In this document: one piece after another, positions 41,227 to 52,708 of the stretch
How the letters are laid out: every line of letters begins with the position of its first letter
How positions within the stretch are numbered: the first letter of the stretch is position 1
DNA from: Mycobacterium colombiense CECT 3035
GTDB lineage: Bacteria; Actinomycetota; Actinomycetes; Mycobacteriales; Mycobacteriaceae
NCBI RefSeq assembly: GCF_002105755.1
Contig: NZ_CP020821.1
Coordinates: 4,464,001-4,528,000 of the forward strand
Direction: 5' to 3'
Length of the DNA: 64,000 nt
The notes under the pieces: generated by a model
Told to the model about the DNA's origin: nothing
Seen by the model: only the letters and a program-made list of their open reading frames with translations
Databases searched by the model: none
Program-made: the position numbers and the translations under genes

Positions 41227-42698
41227 ATGACCGCACCGATCTGGATGGCGTCCCCCCCGGAAATCCACTCGACGCTGCTGACCAGCGGACCGGGCCCGGC
41301 CGGCCTCCTGGCGTCGGCCGCGTCGTGGAGCTCGTTGAGCGAGACGTATGCGTCGGCGGCCGACGAGCTCAGCGCGACGTTGGCCGCGACGCAGGCCGGG
41401 TCGTGGGAGGGGCCCACTGCCGAGCGGTATGTGGCCGCGCACCTGCCCTACCTCGCCTGGCTGGAGCGGGCAAGCGCCAACAGCGCGGCGGTGGCCGCCG
41501 AGCAGGAGACCGCGGCCACCGCTTACACGACGGCGCTGGCCGCTATGCCGACCCTCCCGGAACTGGCCGGCAACCATGCCACGCACGCGGCACTGGTGGC
41601 GACCAATTTTTTCGGGATCAACACCGTGCCGATCGCGGTCAACGAGGCCGACTATTCGCGGATGTGGGTCCAGGCGGCGACCACCATGTCGACCTATCAA
41701 GCGGTGGCAGGCACGGCCGTGGCGGCGGCACCGCAGACCGACCCGGCGCCACCGATCGTGAACTCCAGCGACAGCAGCGGCGAGGACAGCGACGATACCG
41801 GCATCGTCGACAATGACGCCGGCAACCCGTACCAGCTGAGCTGGTGGGTCAACCGCTTCCTCGAGATTTTCCAGACCATTGGAAAGGACTTGGCGGAATT
41901 TCCCGAGGACCCGGCCGACGCACTCGAGGATCTAGCAGAGGACATTTTCGGGCCCGCCGGACTCATCGCGGACGAGTTCACCCACCTGGGCGAGGCCCTT
42001 CAGGCGTTCCCCCAGCTTGCTGCCGTTCCGCTCATCGTGCCGGGCGGATTCGCGGGAGGCATAGCGGGCTTGAGTCTGATGGCAAGGATCCAGCCAGCCC
42101 CGACTCCGGCGCCCGCCGCTGCGCCCGCACCGATGCCAAAGGCGCCCACTGCGCCTGCTGTCAGCGGCGCGCCGGTCGTCAGCGCTGCTCCCGTCGCCGC
42201 GCCGGCGCCGTCACCGGTCTCCACTCCCGCTCCGGCGCCCGCGCCGGCCTCGGCCCTCCGCCCGCAGCGCCAGCGCCGCCGCCCGTGACCGGCGGCGAGG
42301 CCGTCGCCTTTCCCTATTTGGTCGGTGGGCCCGGTATCGGCACCGGCGCCGGCCTGGGCAGCGGCGCCCAGCGCAAAGCGCCCGAGCCTGATCGGACCGC
42401 GGCAACGGCGCCGGCTGCGGCATCCGTCGCGGACAGGCAGCGCGCCCGACGCCGCCGTCAGGCGGCGATGAACGACCACTACCGCGGCTACGAATACGTG
42501 GATCTGGAACCGGACGCCGGCCCGATTCCCGACCCCGGCCGGCCGGAGGCATCGGATCGCGGTGCGGGATCGCTGGGCTTTGCCGGAACCGCGCCCGTAG
42601 AGAAAACCAAGGCCGCGGGGCTCGCCACGCTGGCCGGTGACGAGTTCGGCGACGCACCCTCGACGCCGATGTTGCCGCGCGGCTGGGAGAGGGGTTAG
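41227..42698 (+). pseudogene. PPE family protein (PPE3-like, PPW subgroup), frameshifted
   Basis: The PPE domain is intact ([41 protein letters not shown]), followed by an acidic segment and a Pro/Ala-rich linker. Near 42254-42256 the frame is lost (a stop follows at 42286) and continues in the -1 frame with [24 protein letters not shown] and TPMLPRGW, the GFxGT and PxxPxxW marks. A single missing C in GGCCCT would restore a protein of about 490 residues. The break lies in the low-complexity linker. The ATG at 41227 follows GGGGAGGGG. The gene lies immediately upstream of the ESX-3 regulatory region, where PPE3 is near in M. tuberculosis. Confidence 0.8.
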
Positions 42699-42798
42699 GG
42701 GTGGAACTTTTTCGGCATGCCGGCCGACTAGTGGCTGCGTGAACGTTCCGACGGCTGCGGCCGCGGCGGATGTTTCCGGGGCGCGCGAGCCGAGTTGA

Positions 42799-42819
42799 TA
42801 ATGAAAATGATTTTCATTA
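42799..42819. promoter_or_regulatory. Zur box upstream of ESX-3
   Basis: A 21-base palindrome, symmetric at every position around its central base, with the core TGAAAATGATTTTCATTA. This is the mycobacterial Zur consensus, and Zur control of the M. tuberculosis ESX-3 operon is established. It is the best match of the four Zur-like boxes in the window. Confidence 0.85.
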
Positions 42820-42962
42820 AGGTGGGGCCTTGCTGTGAGACCGCCCGACGTGCGGCTGTGAGTATGCCGGAAATGCGGAGAATCCCTACCGGAAACATCC
42901 TCAACAGCGGTAAAAGAAGGGCAGTGCAGTGGTGAGCCGGACGGGCCCAAACGCCTCGACAG

Positions 42963-42981
42963 TTAGCTTATGCAATGCTAA
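42963..42981. promoter_or_regulatory. IdeR-like box 1 upstream of eccA3
   Basis: TTAGCTTATGCAATGCTAA agrees with the IdeR consensus TTAGGTTAGGCTAACCTAA at 14 of 19 positions and keeps symmetric TTAGC/GCTAA ends. IdeR represses iron-uptake genes when iron is sufficient. Confidence 0.5.
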
Positions 42982-42991
42982 CTTCAGGCAG

Positions 42992-43010
42992 TTAGGTTAG
43001 GGGAGACTAC
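42992..43010. promoter_or_regulatory. IdeR-like box 2 upstream of eccA3
   Basis: The left half is a perfect TTAGGTTAGG; the right half (GGAGACTAC) is weaker, 14 of 19 in total. It begins 11 bases after box 1 and ends 20 bases before the eccA3 start codon, so binding here would block the promoter or early transcript. Confidence 0.55.
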
Positions 43011-43030
43011 ATACATGAAAAGACGCGGCC

Positions 43031-44884
43031 GTGGAACTCGGTGACACCGGCATGCTCACAGCTCAGCCCGTTAATTCGCGGGTGGACGCGCGGGTTGACG
43101 AGGACGTCGTCAGCCGGTTCGCGACATGCTGCCGCGCGCTGGGCATCGTCGTCTACCAACGCCAGCGCCCCGCCGACCTGGCCGCCGCGCGTTCCGGTTT
43201 CACCGCGCTGACCCGCGTCGCCCACGACCAGTGCGACGCGTGGACCGGCCTGGCCGCCGCAGGCGATGCGTCTTTGCGTGTGCTCGAGGCGGTATCGCGC
43301 AACGTCGCGACCGCGGGCACGCTGCAGCGCCAGGTCGATCTGGCGCCCGGATCGCTGGGCTTCCGCTACGACACCGGTCTGTATTTGCAGTTTCGCGCCG
43401 CGACGCCGGACGACTTCCACCTCGCCTACGCTGCCGCGCTGGCAACGGCCGGACGATTTGCTGAGGCCGATGCGATCGTCACCGGCCTGACCGCCGGCCG
43501 GCCGAGCTGGCGCGAGGCCCGGTGGGTGTCGGTCGTCATCAACTACCGCGCCGAGCGCTGGTCGGACGTCGTCAAGCTGCTGACCCCGATCGTCAACGAC
43601 GCGGACCTGGACGAGGCCTTCTCGCACGCCGCCAAGATCGCCCTCGGCACCGCGCTCGCCCGGCTGGGCATGTTCGCCCCGTCGCTGTCGTATCTGGAGG
43701 AGCCCGAGGGCCCCGTCGCGGTGGCCGCCGTCGACGGCGCACTGGCCAAGGCGCTGGTGCTGCGCGCGCACGTGGACGAGGACTCGGCGAGCGAAGTGCT
43801 GCAGGATCTGTACGCCGCGCATCCCGAAAACGAACAAGTCGAACAGGCCCTGACCGACACCAGTTTCGGCATCGTGACCACCACGGCGGCCCGCATCGAA
43901 GCCCGTACCGATCCGTGGGACCCCGAAACCGAGCCCAGCGCCGAGGATTTCGTCGACCCGGCCGCGCACGAACGCAAGGCCGTGCTGCTGCACGAGGCCG
44001 AGCGCCAGCTCGCCGAATTCATCGGACTCGACGAGGTCAAGAACCAGGTGTCGCGGCTGAAGAGTTCGGTCGCCATGGAACTGGTCCGCAAGCAACGCGG
44101 CCTGGCGGTCGCGCAGCGCGCCCACCACCTGGTCTTCGCCGGCCCGCCCGGAACCGGTAAGACCACCATCGCCCGCGTCGTCGCCAAGATCTATTGCGGC
44201 CTCGGGCTTTTGAAGCGAGAGAACATTCGCGAGGTCCACCGTGCCGACCTGATCGGCCAGCACATCGGCGAGACCGAGGCGAAGACCAACGCGATCATCG
44301 ACAGCGCGCTCGACGGCGTGCTGTTCCTCGACGAGGCCTACGCGCTGGTCGCCACGGGCGCCAAGAACGACTTCGGCCTGGTGGCCATCGACACCCTGCT
44401 GGCGCGGATGGAGAACGACCGCGACCGCCTGGTGGTCATCATCGCCGGATACCGCGCCGACCTGGACAAGTTCCTGGACACCAACGAGGGCTTGCGTTCC
44501 CGGTTCACCCGCAACATCGACTTTCCTTCCTACGCACCGTCGGAGCTGGTCGAGATCGCGAACACGATGGCCGAGCAGCGCGACAGCGTTTTCGAGCCGG
44601 CCGCGCTCGAACACATGGAGGCGTTGTTCACCAAGTTGGCAACCGAGTCCACCCCGGACGCCAACGGAATCTCGCGACGCAACCTGGACATCGCCGGTAA
44701 CGGCCGGTTCGTCCGAAACATCGTCGAACGCTCCGAAGAAGAGCGGGAGTTCCGGCTCGACCATTCGGAACACGCCGGGACCGGCGAATTCAGTGACGAG
44801 GAGCTGATGACGATCACCGACGACGACGTCGAACGGTCGGTAGAGCCGCTGCTGCGCGGCCTTGGCCTGTCGGTGCCGGCATGA
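43031..44884 (+). CDS. eccA3: ESX-3 AAA+ ATPase EccA3
   Basis: Cytosolic ATPase of the CbxX/CfqX type, thought to release chaperone EspG3 from PE/PPE substrates. The 617 residues comprise a TPR-like helical N-domain (about 1-290) and an AAA+ module with Walker A GPPGTGKTT (near 373), Walker B VLFLDEAY (near 431) and sensor stretch GLRSRFTRNIDFPSY. The GTG at 43031 gives the length closest to the family; an ATG at 43052 is the alternative, and neither has a good ribosome site. eccB3 overlaps by 4 bases. First gene of the ESX-3 operon (Rv0282), downstream of Zur and IdeR type boxes. Confidence 0.95.
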   Translation: MELGDTGMLTAQPVNSRVDARVDEDVVSRFATCCRALGIVVYQRQRPADLAAARSGFTALTRVAHDQCDAWTGLAAAGDASLRVLEAVSRNVATAGTLQRQVDLAPGSLGFRYDTGLYLQFRAATPDDFHLAYAAALATAGRFAEADAIVTGLTAGRPSWREARWVSVVINYRAERWSDVVKLLTPIVNDADLDEAFSHAAKIALGTALARLGMFAPSLSYLEEPEGPVAVAAVDGALAKALVLRAHVDEDSASEVLQDLYAAHPENEQVEQALTDTSFGIVTTTAARIEARTDPWDPETEPSAEDFVDPAAHERKAVLLHEAERQLAEFIGLDEVKNQVSRLKSSVAMELVRKQRGLAVAQRAHHLVFAGPPGTGKTTIARVVAKIYCGLGLLKRENIREVHRADLIGQHIGETEAKTNAIIDSALDGVLFLDEAYALVATGAKNDFGLVAIDTLLARMENDRDRLVVIIAGYRADLDKFLDTNEGLRSRFTRNIDFPSYAPSELVEIANTMAEQRDSVFEPAALEHMEALFTKLATESTPDANGISRRNLDIAGNGRFVRNIVERSEEEREFRLDHSEHAGTGEFSDEELMTITDDDVERSVEPLLRGLGLSVPA

Positions 44885-46509
44885 CCTCCAACCACGAGTC
44901 CGACGAGCGCCGTTCGTTCACCTCTCGCACCCCGGTCAACGACAACCCCGACCAGGTCGAGTACCGCCGCGGTTTCGTCACCCGCCACCAGGTCACCGGC
45001 TGGCGGTTCGTGATGCGCCGCATCGCCTCCGGCATCGCCCTGCACGACACCAGGATGCTCGTGGACCCGCTGCGCACACAGTCGCGCGCGGTGGCCATGG
45101 GCGCTGTCCTGCTGGTCACCGGCCTGGCGGGTTGCTTCGTGTTCTCGCTGATCCGGCCCAGCGGCACGGTGGGTACCAACGCGGTGCTGGCCGACCGGTC
45201 GACCGCGGCGTTGTACGTCCGGGTCGGTGACGACCTGCACCCGGTGCTCAATCTGACGTCGGCGCGGCTCATCACCGGCCACGCCGTCGACCCCACCATG
45301 GTGAAAAGCAGTGAGCTGGACCGCTTTCCGCGTGGCAACCTGATCGGCATCCCGGGTGCGCCGGAGCGCATGGTGCAAAACCCCTCGCACGACGCGAACT
45401 GGACGGTGTGCGACGCCGTCAGCGAGCCCGCCCAGGGTGGGCACGCCGCCCACAGCACCGGCGTCACGGTGATCGCGGGCCGGCCGGACAGCAGCGGTGC
45501 GCGCGCGGCGACGATCGCGTCGCAGCAGGCGATCCTTGTCGACCGAGACGGCAGCACCTGGCTGTTGTGGGACGGCAAGCGTTCGCAGATCAACCTGACC
45601 GACCACGCGATCACGAACGCACTTGGGTTGGGGCAGAACAACTCCGAGGTGCCCGCGCCCCGGCCCATCGCGCTGGGCTTGTTCAACGCGATCCCGGAGG
45701 CACCGCCACTGACGGCGCCCGGCATCCCGAGCGCCGGCGCCCCGGCCCCGTTCAGCGTGCCCGCTCCGATCGGCGCGGTGGTGGTTTCCTACGCCCTGGA
45801 GCAGAGTTCCTCGGGCACCCCGCGCTACTACGCGGTGATGCCCGACGGCCTGCAGCAGATCTCACCGGTGCTCGCCGCCATCCTGCGCAACACCAATTCC
45901 TATGGGCTGGACCAACCGCCGCGGCTGGGTGCCGACGCGGTAGCCAAGCTGCCCGTATCGCGGATGCTGGACACCGCAAGGTATCCGGATCAGCAGGTCA
46001 GCGTGGTCGACGCGGCGAAATCGCCTGTCACGTGCGCCTATTGGAGCAAGCCTGCCGGGGCGGCGACCAGCTCGCTGCGCCTGATGTCGGGCTCCGCGCT
46101 GCCCATCCCCGAATCGATCCGCACCGTCGACCTGGTCGGCGGCGCCGCGACGAACGGATTGGTGGCCACCCGTGTAGCCCTGGCGCCGGGCACCGGCTAC
46201 TTCACCCAGACCGTTGGCGGCGGCCCGGACTCGCCGGGCACCGGGTCGCTGTTCTGGGTCTCTGACACCGGTGTCCGCTACGGCATCGACAACGAGTCCG
46301 AGCACTCCGCCGCCGGACACGGCAAAACTGTTGAGGCTCTTGGCCTTAACGGATCGCCGGTCCCCGTTCCTTGGTCGGTGTTGTCGCTGTTCGCGAATGG
46401 TCCGACGTTATCGCGCGCCGACGCGCTGCTGGCTCATGACGGGCTGACGCCCGATCAGAAGCCCGGCCGTGTGGCCGCTGCTAGGGAAGCCGAGGGAGCC
46501 CCCCGATGA
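44881..46509 (+). CDS. eccB3: ESX-3 membrane protein EccB3
   Basis: Core component of the secretion complex, 542 residues. A short cytosolic N-terminus ([20 protein letters not shown]) is followed by a single membrane helix (about 75-95, [19 protein letters not shown]) and a large periplasmic domain with the typical [11 protein letters not shown] and C-terminal [19 protein letters not shown]. The ATG overlaps the eccA3 stop by 4 bases; eccC3 overlaps its stop in the same way. Corresponds to Rv0283. Confidence 0.96.
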   Translation: MTSNHESDERRSFTSRTPVNDNPDQVEYRRGFVTRHQVTGWRFVMRRIASGIALHDTRMLVDPLRTQSRAVAMGAVLLVTGLAGCFVFSLIRPSGTVGTNAVLADRSTAALYVRVGDDLHPVLNLTSARLITGHAVDPTMVKSSELDRFPRGNLIGIPGAPERMVQNPSHDANWTVCDAVSEPAQGGHAAHSTGVTVIAGRPDSSGARAATIASQQAILVDRDGSTWLLWDGKRSQINLTDHAITNALGLGQNNSEVPAPRPIALGLFNAIPEAPPLTAPGIPSAGAPAPFSVPAPIGAVVVSYALEQSSSGTPRYYAVMPDGLQQISPVLAAILRNTNSYGLDQPPRLGADAVAKLPVSRMLDTARYPDQQVSVVDAAKSPVTCAYWSKPAGAATSSLRLMSGSALPIPESIRTVDLVGGAATNGLVATRVALAPGTGYFTQTVGGGPDSPGTGSLFWVSDTGVRYGIDNESEHSAAGHGKTVEALGLNGSPVPVPWSVLSLFANGPTLSRADALLAHDGLTPDQKPGRVAAAREAEGAPR

Positions 46510-49500
46510 GCCGACTGATCTTCGAAGCGCGCCGCCGCCTGGCGCCGCCGGTGACCCGCAAGGGCACCATCGCCATCGAGGCGCCACCCGAGCTGCCGCG
46601 GGTGATCCCGCCGTCGTTCCTGCGCCGCGCGATGCCCTATGTGCTGGTGATCCTGATCGTCGGCATGATCGTCGCCCTGTTCGCCACCGGGATGCGGCTG
46701 ATCTCTCCGCAGACACTGTTCTTCCCGTTCGTGTTGTTGCTCGCCGCGACCGCCATGTACCGCGGCAACGACAACAAGACACGCACCGAGGAGGTCGACG
46801 CCGAGCGCGCCGACTACCTGCGTTACCTGTCGGTGGTGCGGGACAACATCCGCACCCAGGCCACCGCGCAGCGCGCCGCGGCGCAGTGGTCTCACCCGGA
46901 GCCGTCCGCGCTGGCCACGGTGCCCGGATCGCGCCGCCAGTGGGAACGTGACCCGCACGATCCCGACTTCCTGGTGCTGCGGGCCGGCCGCCATCACGTG
47001 CCGCTGGCCACCGCCCTGCGGGTCAACGACACCGCGGACGAAATCGATCTGGAGCCGGTGTCGCACAGCGCATTACGCAGCCTGCTCGACACCCATCGCA
47101 CCGTGCGCGACGTGCCGACCGGAATCGACCTGACCAAGGTCTCCCGGATCACCGTGCTGGGCGAACCAGACGAGGCAAGGGCGGCGCTGCGCGCCTGGGT
47201 CGCGCAGGCGGTGACCTGGCACGACCCGACCGTGCTCGGGGTCGCGCTGGTCACCCCGAACCTGGAGAGCCCGGACTGGTCCTGGCTGAAGTGGTTGCCG
47301 CACATCGACGTTCCGGGCGAGCTCGACGGTGTCGGGCCGGCCCGCTTCATGGCGACCAACGCCGACGACCTGGTCGCCAGCCTGGGCTCGGCCCTCCTCG
47401 ACCGTCCGGCGTTCACCGGCGAGGCCGCCGATGCCCTGCGTCACCTGCTGATCATCATCGACGACCCCGACTACGACCTCACCGCGTCCACGCTGGCGCT
47501 GGGCCGGGCGGGCGTCACCGTCGTGCAGCGCAGCGTCACGGCGCCGAACCGTGAGCAGTATTCGGATCCGGAAAAGCCGATCCTGCGCGTGTCCGGCGGC
47601 GCCCTCGAGCGCTGGCAGACCGGTGGTTGGCAGCCCTACATCGATGACGCCGACCAATTCGGCGCCGACGAGGCCGCGCACCTCGCGCGTCAGTTGTCGC
47701 GGTGGGACTCCAACCCGACCCACACCGGCCTGCGCTCCGCGGCCACCCGCGGCGCCACGTTCACCACGATGCTGGGCATTTCGGATGCCTCCCAACTGGA
47801 TGTGCCCACGCTGTGGGCGCCGCGCCGCCGCGAGGACGAGCTGCGGGTTCCGATCGGCGTCACCGCCACCGGTGAGCCGTTGATGTTCGACCTCAAGGAC
47901 GAAGCCGAGGGCGGCATGGGCCCGCACGGCCTGATGATCGGCATGACGGGGTCCGGTAAGTCGCAGACCCTGATGTCGATCCTGTTGTCGCTGTTGACGA
48001 CCCATTCGGCCGACCGCTTGATCGTCATCTACGCCGACTTCAAGGGCGAGGCGGGCGCCGACAGCTTCCGTAACTTCCCGCAAGTCGTCGCCGTCATCTC
48101 CAACATGGCCGAGAAGAAGTCGCTGGCCGATCGCTTCGCCGACACGCTGCGCGGCGAGGTGGCCCGCAGGGAGACGCTGCTGCGGGAAGCGGGCCGTCGG
48201 GTCCAGGGCAGCGCGTTCAACTCGGTGGTCGAATACGAGAACGCCATCGCGGCGGGACACGACCTGCCCCCGATCCCGACGCTGTTCGTGGTCGCCGACG
48301 AGTTCACCCTGATGCTGGCCGATCACCCGGAATACGCGGAGCTGTTCGATTACGTTGCGCGTAAAGGCCGCTCGTTCCGCATCCACATTCTGTTCGCGTC
48401 GCAGACGCTGGACGTGGGCAAGATCAAGGACATCGACAAGAACACCTCCTACCGCATCGGTTTGAAGGTCGCCAGCCCCAGCATTTCCCGCCAGATCATC
48501 GGTGTGGAGGACGCTTACCACATCGAGTCCGGCAAGGAGCACAAGGGCGTGGGCTTCCTGGTGCCCGCCCCGGGCGCGACGCCGATCAAGTTCCGCAGCA
48601 CCTACGTCGACGGCATCTACGACCCGCCGCAGAAGGCCAAATCCTTTGTCGTGCCGTCGATCCCGGAGCCCAAGCTGTTCACCGCCGGGCGCGTCGAACC
48701 GGATCAGGACACCGTGATCACCGCCCCCGAGGAAGACGAATTCACCGGGCCGCCGCGCAAGCTGATCGCCACCATCGGCGACCAGCTGGCCGGCTACGGT
48801 CCGCGCGCGCCGCAGCTCTGGCTGCCGCCGCTGGACGAGCCGATCCCGTTGAGCGCCATGCTGGCCCGCGCCGGCGTGCCGCCCCGGCAGTGGCAGTGGC
48901 CGCTCGGCGAGATCGACAAGCCGTTCGAGATGCGCCGCGATCCGTTGGTGTTCGACGCCGCCTCGTCGGCCGGCAACATGGTGATCCACGGTGGCCCGAA
49001 ATCGGGTAAGTCGACCGCGCTGCAGACGTTCATCCTGTCCGCGGCCAGCCTGCACTCGCCGCGCGAGGTGACCTTCTACTGCCTCGACTACGGCGGCGGC
49101 AAGCTGCGGGCGCTCGAAGACCTGGCGCACGTCGGCAGCGTCGCCTCGGCGCTGGAGCCCGAACGCATCCGGCGCACCTTCGGCGAACTCGAACAGCTGC
49201 TGCTGTCGCGGCAGCGCCGAGAGGCGTTCCGGGACAAGAACGGTGCGGCCCCCGACGACGGGTTCGGCGAGGTGTTCCTGGTCATCGACAACCTCTACGC
49301 GTTCGGCCGGGACAACACCGACCAGTTCAACACCCGAAACCCGTTGCTGGCCAGGGTCAGCGAGCTGGTCAACATCGGTCTCGCGTACGGCATCCATGTC
49401 GTCATCACCACCCCGAGCTGGCTCGAGGTTCCGTTGGCCATGCGCGACGGCCTCGGATTGCGGCTCGAACTCAAGCTGCACGACGCGCGGGACAGCAACG

Positions 49501-50474
49501 TCCGGGTGGTCGGCGCCTTGCGCCGCCCCGCCGAAGCGGTGCCGCACGACCAGCCGGGACGCGGATTGACCATGGCCGCAGAGCATTTCCTGTTCGCCGC
49601 ACCCGAGCTGGAGCAGATCGGCGCGCTCAATGCGCGCCACCCGGGCGTCACCGCGCCGCCGGTGCGGCTGCTGCCGACCAACCTGGTGCCGGAAGCGGTC
49701 GGGTCGCTGTATCGCGGGCCGGAGCAGGTCGTCATCGGCCAGCGCGAGGAAGACCTCGCGCCCGTGGTGGTCAACTTCGCCGAGAATCCGCTGCTGATGG
49801 TGTTCGGCGACAGCAAGTCCGGGAAGACCACGCTGCTGCGTCATCTCATTCGCACGGTGCGGGAGCACTCCACGCCGGATCAGGTGGCCTTCACGGTGCT
49901 GGACCGGCGGCTGCACCTCGTCGACGAGCCGCTGTTCGCCGACAACGAGTACACCGCCAACATCGACCGCATCATCCCGGCGATGCTGGGGCTGGCCAAC
50001 CTCATCGAATCGCGCCGGCCGCCGGCCGGTCTCTCACCGGGCGAGCTGGCCCATTGGCGCTACGCGGGCCACACCCACTACCTGATCATCGACGACGTCG
50101 ACCAGATACCGGATTCACCCGCGATGAGCGGCCCCTACGTCGGGCAGCGGCCATGGACCGCGCTGATCGGATTGCTCTCGCAGGCGGCCGATCTGGGGCT
50201 GCGCGTGATCGTCACCGCGCGTGCCACCGGCTCGGGGCACGCGCTGATGACCAACCCGCTGCTGCGCCGGTTCAACGACCTGCAGGCGACCACGTTGATG
50301 CTGGCGGGCAACCCGCAGGACAGCGGCAAGATCCGCGGCCAGCGGTTCGGCCGGTTGCCTGCCGGGCGGGCGATTCTGCTGGGCGACAGCGACGCCCCGA
50401 CGTACGTGCAGTTGGTCAACCCGCTGGTCGGGGAGTCCGTGATAGAGGGCGCTACAGACGGTTTCGCCCACTGA
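46506..50474 (+). CDS. eccC3: ESX-3 FtsK/SpoIIIE ATPase EccC3
   Basis: Motor ATPase that recognises Esx substrates and drives secretion, 1322 residues in one chain. Two membrane helices near residues 40-85 ([18 protein letters not shown]) are followed by a DUF region and three ATPase domains with Walker A motifs GMTGSGKSQ (near 478), GGPKSGKST (near 829) and GDSKSGKTT (near 1100). Walker B FVVADEF (near 597) is complete in domain 1. Overlaps eccB3 by 4 bases and is followed by PE5 40 bases on. Corresponds to Rv0284. Confidence 0.97.
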   Translation: MSRLIFEARRRLAPPVTRKGTIAIEAPPELPRVIPPSFLRRAMPYVLVILIVGMIVALFATGMRLISPQTLFFPFVLLLAATAMYRGNDNKTRTEEVDAERADYLRYLSVVRDNIRTQATAQRAAAQWSHPEPSALATVPGSRRQWERDPHDPDFLVLRAGRHHVPLATALRVNDTADEIDLEPVSHSALRSLLDTHRTVRDVPTGIDLTKVSRITVLGEPDEARAALRAWVAQAVTWHDPTVLGVALVTPNLESPDWSWLKWLPHIDVPGELDGVGPARFMATNADDLVASLGSALLDRPAFTGEAADALRHLLIIIDDPDYDLTASTLALGRAGVTVVQRSVTAPNREQYSDPEKPILRVSGGALERWQTGGWQPYIDDADQFGADEAAHLARQLSRWDSNPTHTGLRSAATRGATFTTMLGISDASQLDVPTLWAPRRREDELRVPIGVTATGEPLMFDLKDEAEGGMGPHGLMIGMTGSGKSQTLMSILLSLLTTHSADRLIVIYADFKGEAGADSFRNFPQVVAVISNMAEKKSLADRFADTLRGEVARRETLLREAGRRVQGSAFNSVVEYENAIAAGHDLPPIPTLFVVADEFTLMLADHPEYAELFDYVARKGRSFRIHILFASQTLDVGKIKDIDKNTSYRIGLKVASPSISRQIIGVEDAYHIESGKEHKGVGFLVPAPGATPIKFRSTYVDGIYDPPQKAKSFVVPSIPEPKLFTAGRVEPDQDTVITAPEEDEFTGPPRKLIATIGDQLAGYGPRAPQLWLPPLDEPIPLSAMLARAGVPPRQWQWPLGEIDKPFEMRRDPLVFDAASSAGNMVIHGGPKSGKSTALQTFILSAASLHSPREVTFYCLDYGGGKLRALEDLAHVGSVASALEPERIRRTFGELEQLLLSRQRREAFRDKNGAAPDDGFGEVFLVIDNLYAFGRDNTDQFNTRNPLLARVSELVNIGLAYGIHVVITTPSWLEVPLAMRDGLGLRLELKLHDARDSNVRVVGALRRPAEAVPHDQPGRGLTMAAEHFLFAAPELEQIGALNARHPGVTAPPVRLLPTNLVPEAVGSLYRGPEQVVIGQREEDLAPVVVNFAENPLLMVFGDSKSGKTTLLRHLIRTVREHSTPDQVAFTVLDRRLHLVDEPLFADNEYTANIDRIIPAMLGLANLIESRRPPAGLSPGELAHWRYAGHTHYLIIDDVDQIPDSPAMSGPYVGQRPWTALIGLLSQAADLGLRVIVTARATGSGHALMTNPLLRRFNDLQATTLMLAGNPQDSGKIRGQRFGRLPAGRAILLGDSDAPTYVQLVNPLVGESVIEGATDGFAH

Positions 50475-50514
50475 TGTTTATCCAAGTCCGAAAAGGACCA
50501 GGAAAGGAGTAACC

Positions 50515-50823
50515 ATGACCCTACGAGTGGTTCCCGAAGGTCTGGCCGCGACCAGCGCGGCGGTGGAGGCCCTGACGGCGCGGCTGGCGGCCGCGCATGC
50601 GGCGGCGGCTCCGGCGATCACCGCGGTGGTGCCGCCGGCGGTCGATCCGGTGTCGCTGCAAACGGCGGCCGGATTCAGCGCTCAGGGCCAGGAACACTCC
50701 GCCATGGCCGCGCAGGGCGTCGAAGAGCTCGGCCGCGCCGGCGTCGGCGTCGGGCAGGCGGGCGCAAGCTATCTCGCGGGCGACACCGCGGCCGCTGCGA
50801 CGTTCGGAATCGCGGGCGCCTGA
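50515..50823 (+). CDS. PE5: PE family protein PE5
   Basis: 102-residue PE protein, secreted by ESX-3 as a dimer with PPE4. N-terminal [20 protein letters not shown] is the PE signature; the helical hairpin ends with SYLAGD, the YxxxD export signal. ATG at 50515 preceded by GGAAAGGAG. PPE4 begins 2 bases after the stop. Orthologue Rv0285; M. tuberculosis PE5-PPE4 is needed for mycobactin-linked iron uptake. Confidence 0.95.
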   Translation: MTLRVVPEGLAATSAAVEALTARLAAAHAAAAPAITAVVPPAVDPVSLQTAAGFSAQGQEHSAMAAQGVEELGRAGVGVGQAGASYLAGDTAAAATFGIAGA

Positions 50824-50825
50824 GC

Positions 50826-52319
50826 ATGACATCCCCCTTAGGACCCATCTGGATGGCGTCGCCACCCGAGGTGCATTCGGCGTTGCTCAGCGCCGGTCCA
50901 GGCCCCGGGCCGCTGTTGGCGGCCGCCGGGGCGTGGACATCGTTGAGCACCCAATACGCCTCGGCGGCAGCCGAACTCAGTGGGTTGTTGGGGGAGGCCC
51001 AGGCCGGCGCCTGGGAGGGGCCGAGCGCCGAGCAGTACGTGGCGGCGCACCTGCCGTACCTGGCGTGGCTGCAGCAGGCCAGCGTCGACAGCGCGGGTGC
51101 CGCCGCGCAGCAGGAAGTCGCGGCGACGGCGTACACGGCCGCGTTGGCGGCCATGCCGACGCTGGCCGAACTGGCCACCAATCACACCGTGCATGCGGTG
51201 TTGGTGGGGACGAATTTCTTTGGCATCAATACCATTCCGATCGCGGTCAACGAGGCCGACTATGCGCGGATGTGGGTCCAGGCCGCCACCACCATGGGCA
51301 CCTACCAGGCCGTGTCCGGCTCGGCTTTGGCCGCGGCGCCGCGCACCATGGCGGCGCCCGCGATTGTGAATCCCGGCGGCCAGATCAACAGTCTCGCGTC
51401 CAACGCGACGCAGAACAGCCCCGGGGATTGGTGGCAGAACTTCATCCAGCAGCTGTCCAAGTTCTTCCAGGACTTCTTCCAGAACATCCAGCAGATGTTG
51501 CAGAACTTCTTCTCGAATCTGCCGGCGTTCCTCGCCGCCAACGGGCCGCTGCTGTTTTTCGTTGCCTACCAAGTGTTTTTCAACGCCGTCGGCTGGCCGA
51601 CCTGGGGTGCGATCCTGACCGCACCGTTCCTGATCCCGCTGCTGCTGGGCATCGGGCTCAGTTCCCTGCTCACCACGCCCGTCGAGGCCGCGCCGGACGC
51701 CGCCCCCACCGTCGTGGCCCCCGCGCTGACGTCGACCAAGCCGCCGTCCATGCTGCCGGCGGTCGCGCTGGCCCCGACGGTGGCGACTCCGGCCGGGGCG
51801 CCGGCCACGACGGTCGCCGCGGGCTCCGGTGCGCCGGCCGCGCCTGCGCCGGCGGCAGCGGCGAGCAACTTCGCCTACCTGATCGCCATGGGCGGTGACC
51901 CGGATGCCGGTGTCGGCCCCACGCTCGGTGGTCGCGGCGGGGCCAAGGCTCCCGCGGCGACCATCCCGGCGGCGGGCGCGGCGGCGGCCAGCCGGGCCGA
52001 GTCGCGGGCCCGGCGCCGGCGGCGGGGCGCGCTGCACGACCACGCCGACGAGTTCGCGGACATGGACTCCGATTTCGGTGTCCCACCGGACTTCGGCGAC
52101 GAGGAGGAGCTGGCTGCGGCCGTCGCGTCCGCCCAGGGCGCCGGGACGCTGGGGTTCGCCGGAACCACGCAGCGGCAGAAGGCGTTTCAGGCGGCCGGGT
52201 TGACCAAGCTGGCCGACGACGATTTCGGCGGCGGCCCACGCATGCCAATGGTGCCCGGCACGTGGGAGCACGAAGCCGGTAACGGGGCGGGCCCAATCGA
52301 GCCGGGGAAAGGGGGGTAA
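50826..52319 (+). CDS. PPE4: PPE family protein PPE4
   Basis: 497-residue PPE protein, partner of PE5. The PPE domain covers residues 1-180 ([55 protein letters not shown]). Then a hydrophobic middle ([31 protein letters not shown]), a Pro/Ala linker and the PPW end (GFAGT, PMVPGTW). Uninterrupted, in contrast with the related gene at 41227. ATG at 50826, 2 bases after PE5. Corresponds to Rv0286. Confidence 0.95.
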   Translation: MTSPLGPIWMASPPEVHSALLSAGPGPGPLLAAAGAWTSLSTQYASAAAELSGLLGEAQAGAWEGPSAEQYVAAHLPYLAWLQQASVDSAGAAAQQEVAATAYTAALAAMPTLAELATNHTVHAVLVGTNFFGINTIPIAVNEADYARMWVQAATTMGTYQAVSGSALAAAPRTMAAPAIVNPGGQINSLASNATQNSPGDWWQNFIQQLSKFFQDFFQNIQQMLQNFFSNLPAFLAANGPLLFFVAYQVFFNAVGWPTWGAILTAPFLIPLLLGIGLSSLLTTPVEAAPDAAPTVVAPALTSTKPPSMLPAVALAPTVATPAGAPATTVAAGSGAPAAPAPAAAASNFAYLIAMGGDPDAGVGPTLGGRGGAKAPAATIPAAGAAAASRAESRARRRRRGALHDHADEFADMDSDFGVPPDFGDEEELAAAVASAQGAGTLGFAGTTQRQKAFQAAGLTKLADDDFGGGPRMPMVPGTWEHEAGNGAGPIEPGKGG

Positions 52320-52382
52320 GGCACTCAGTCAAATGACCGTGAATTACCGAAACCCCAACGGACGCAACAGAAAGGAATCAAC

Positions 52383-52676
52383 ATGAGTATGTTGGACGCT
52401 CACATTCCGCAGTTGGTAGCCGCGCAGTCGGCGTTCAGCGCCAAGGCGGCGTTGATGCGCAGCACGATCAGCCAGGCCGAGCAGGAAGCGATGTCGGCGC
52501 AGGCGTTCCACCAGGGTGAGTCCTCCGCCGCCTTCCAGGCCGCACACGCGCGGTTCGTCGAGGTCGCCGCGCGGGTCAACACCCTGCTCGACATCGCCCA
52601 GGCCAACCTCGGGGACGCCGCCGGGACCTACGTGGCCGCGGACGCAGCCGCCGCGTCGGGCTACACCGCGTTCTGA
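52383..52676 (+). CDS. esxG: ESX-3 secreted protein EsxG
   Basis: 97-residue WXG100-family protein (TB9.8), secreted as a 1:1 heterodimer with EsxH. Two helices are joined by the turn FHQGE, where the usual Trp is replaced, as in M. tuberculosis EsxG. C-terminal GTYVAAD fits the YxxxD secretion signal. ATG at 52383 follows AGAAAGGA. Corresponds to Rv0287. Confidence 0.97.
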   Translation: MSMLDAHIPQLVAAQSAFSAKAALMRSTISQAEQEAMSAQAFHQGESSAAFQAAHARFVEVAARVNTLLDIAQANLGDAAGTYVAADAAAASGYTAF

Positions 52677-52708
52677 TCTCACCGCTAGCAACCGCGAAAG
52701 GACTTGTC

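Larger units (their letters stand above)
42699..43030. other. ESX-3 promoter and regulatory region
   Basis: About 330 bases between the PPE gene and eccA3, without a gene. It holds one Zur-like box (42799-42819) and two IdeR-like boxes (42963-42981, 42992-43010), described separately. The Zur box is 212 bases and the nearer IdeR box 21 bases ahead of the eccA3 start. Confidence 0.7.

Noticed and set aside
47073..49916. Very long open frame antisense to eccC3
   Set aside because: High GC third positions create long antisense frames; the translation is Arg/Gly/Asp-rich without family features, and eccC3 is certain.
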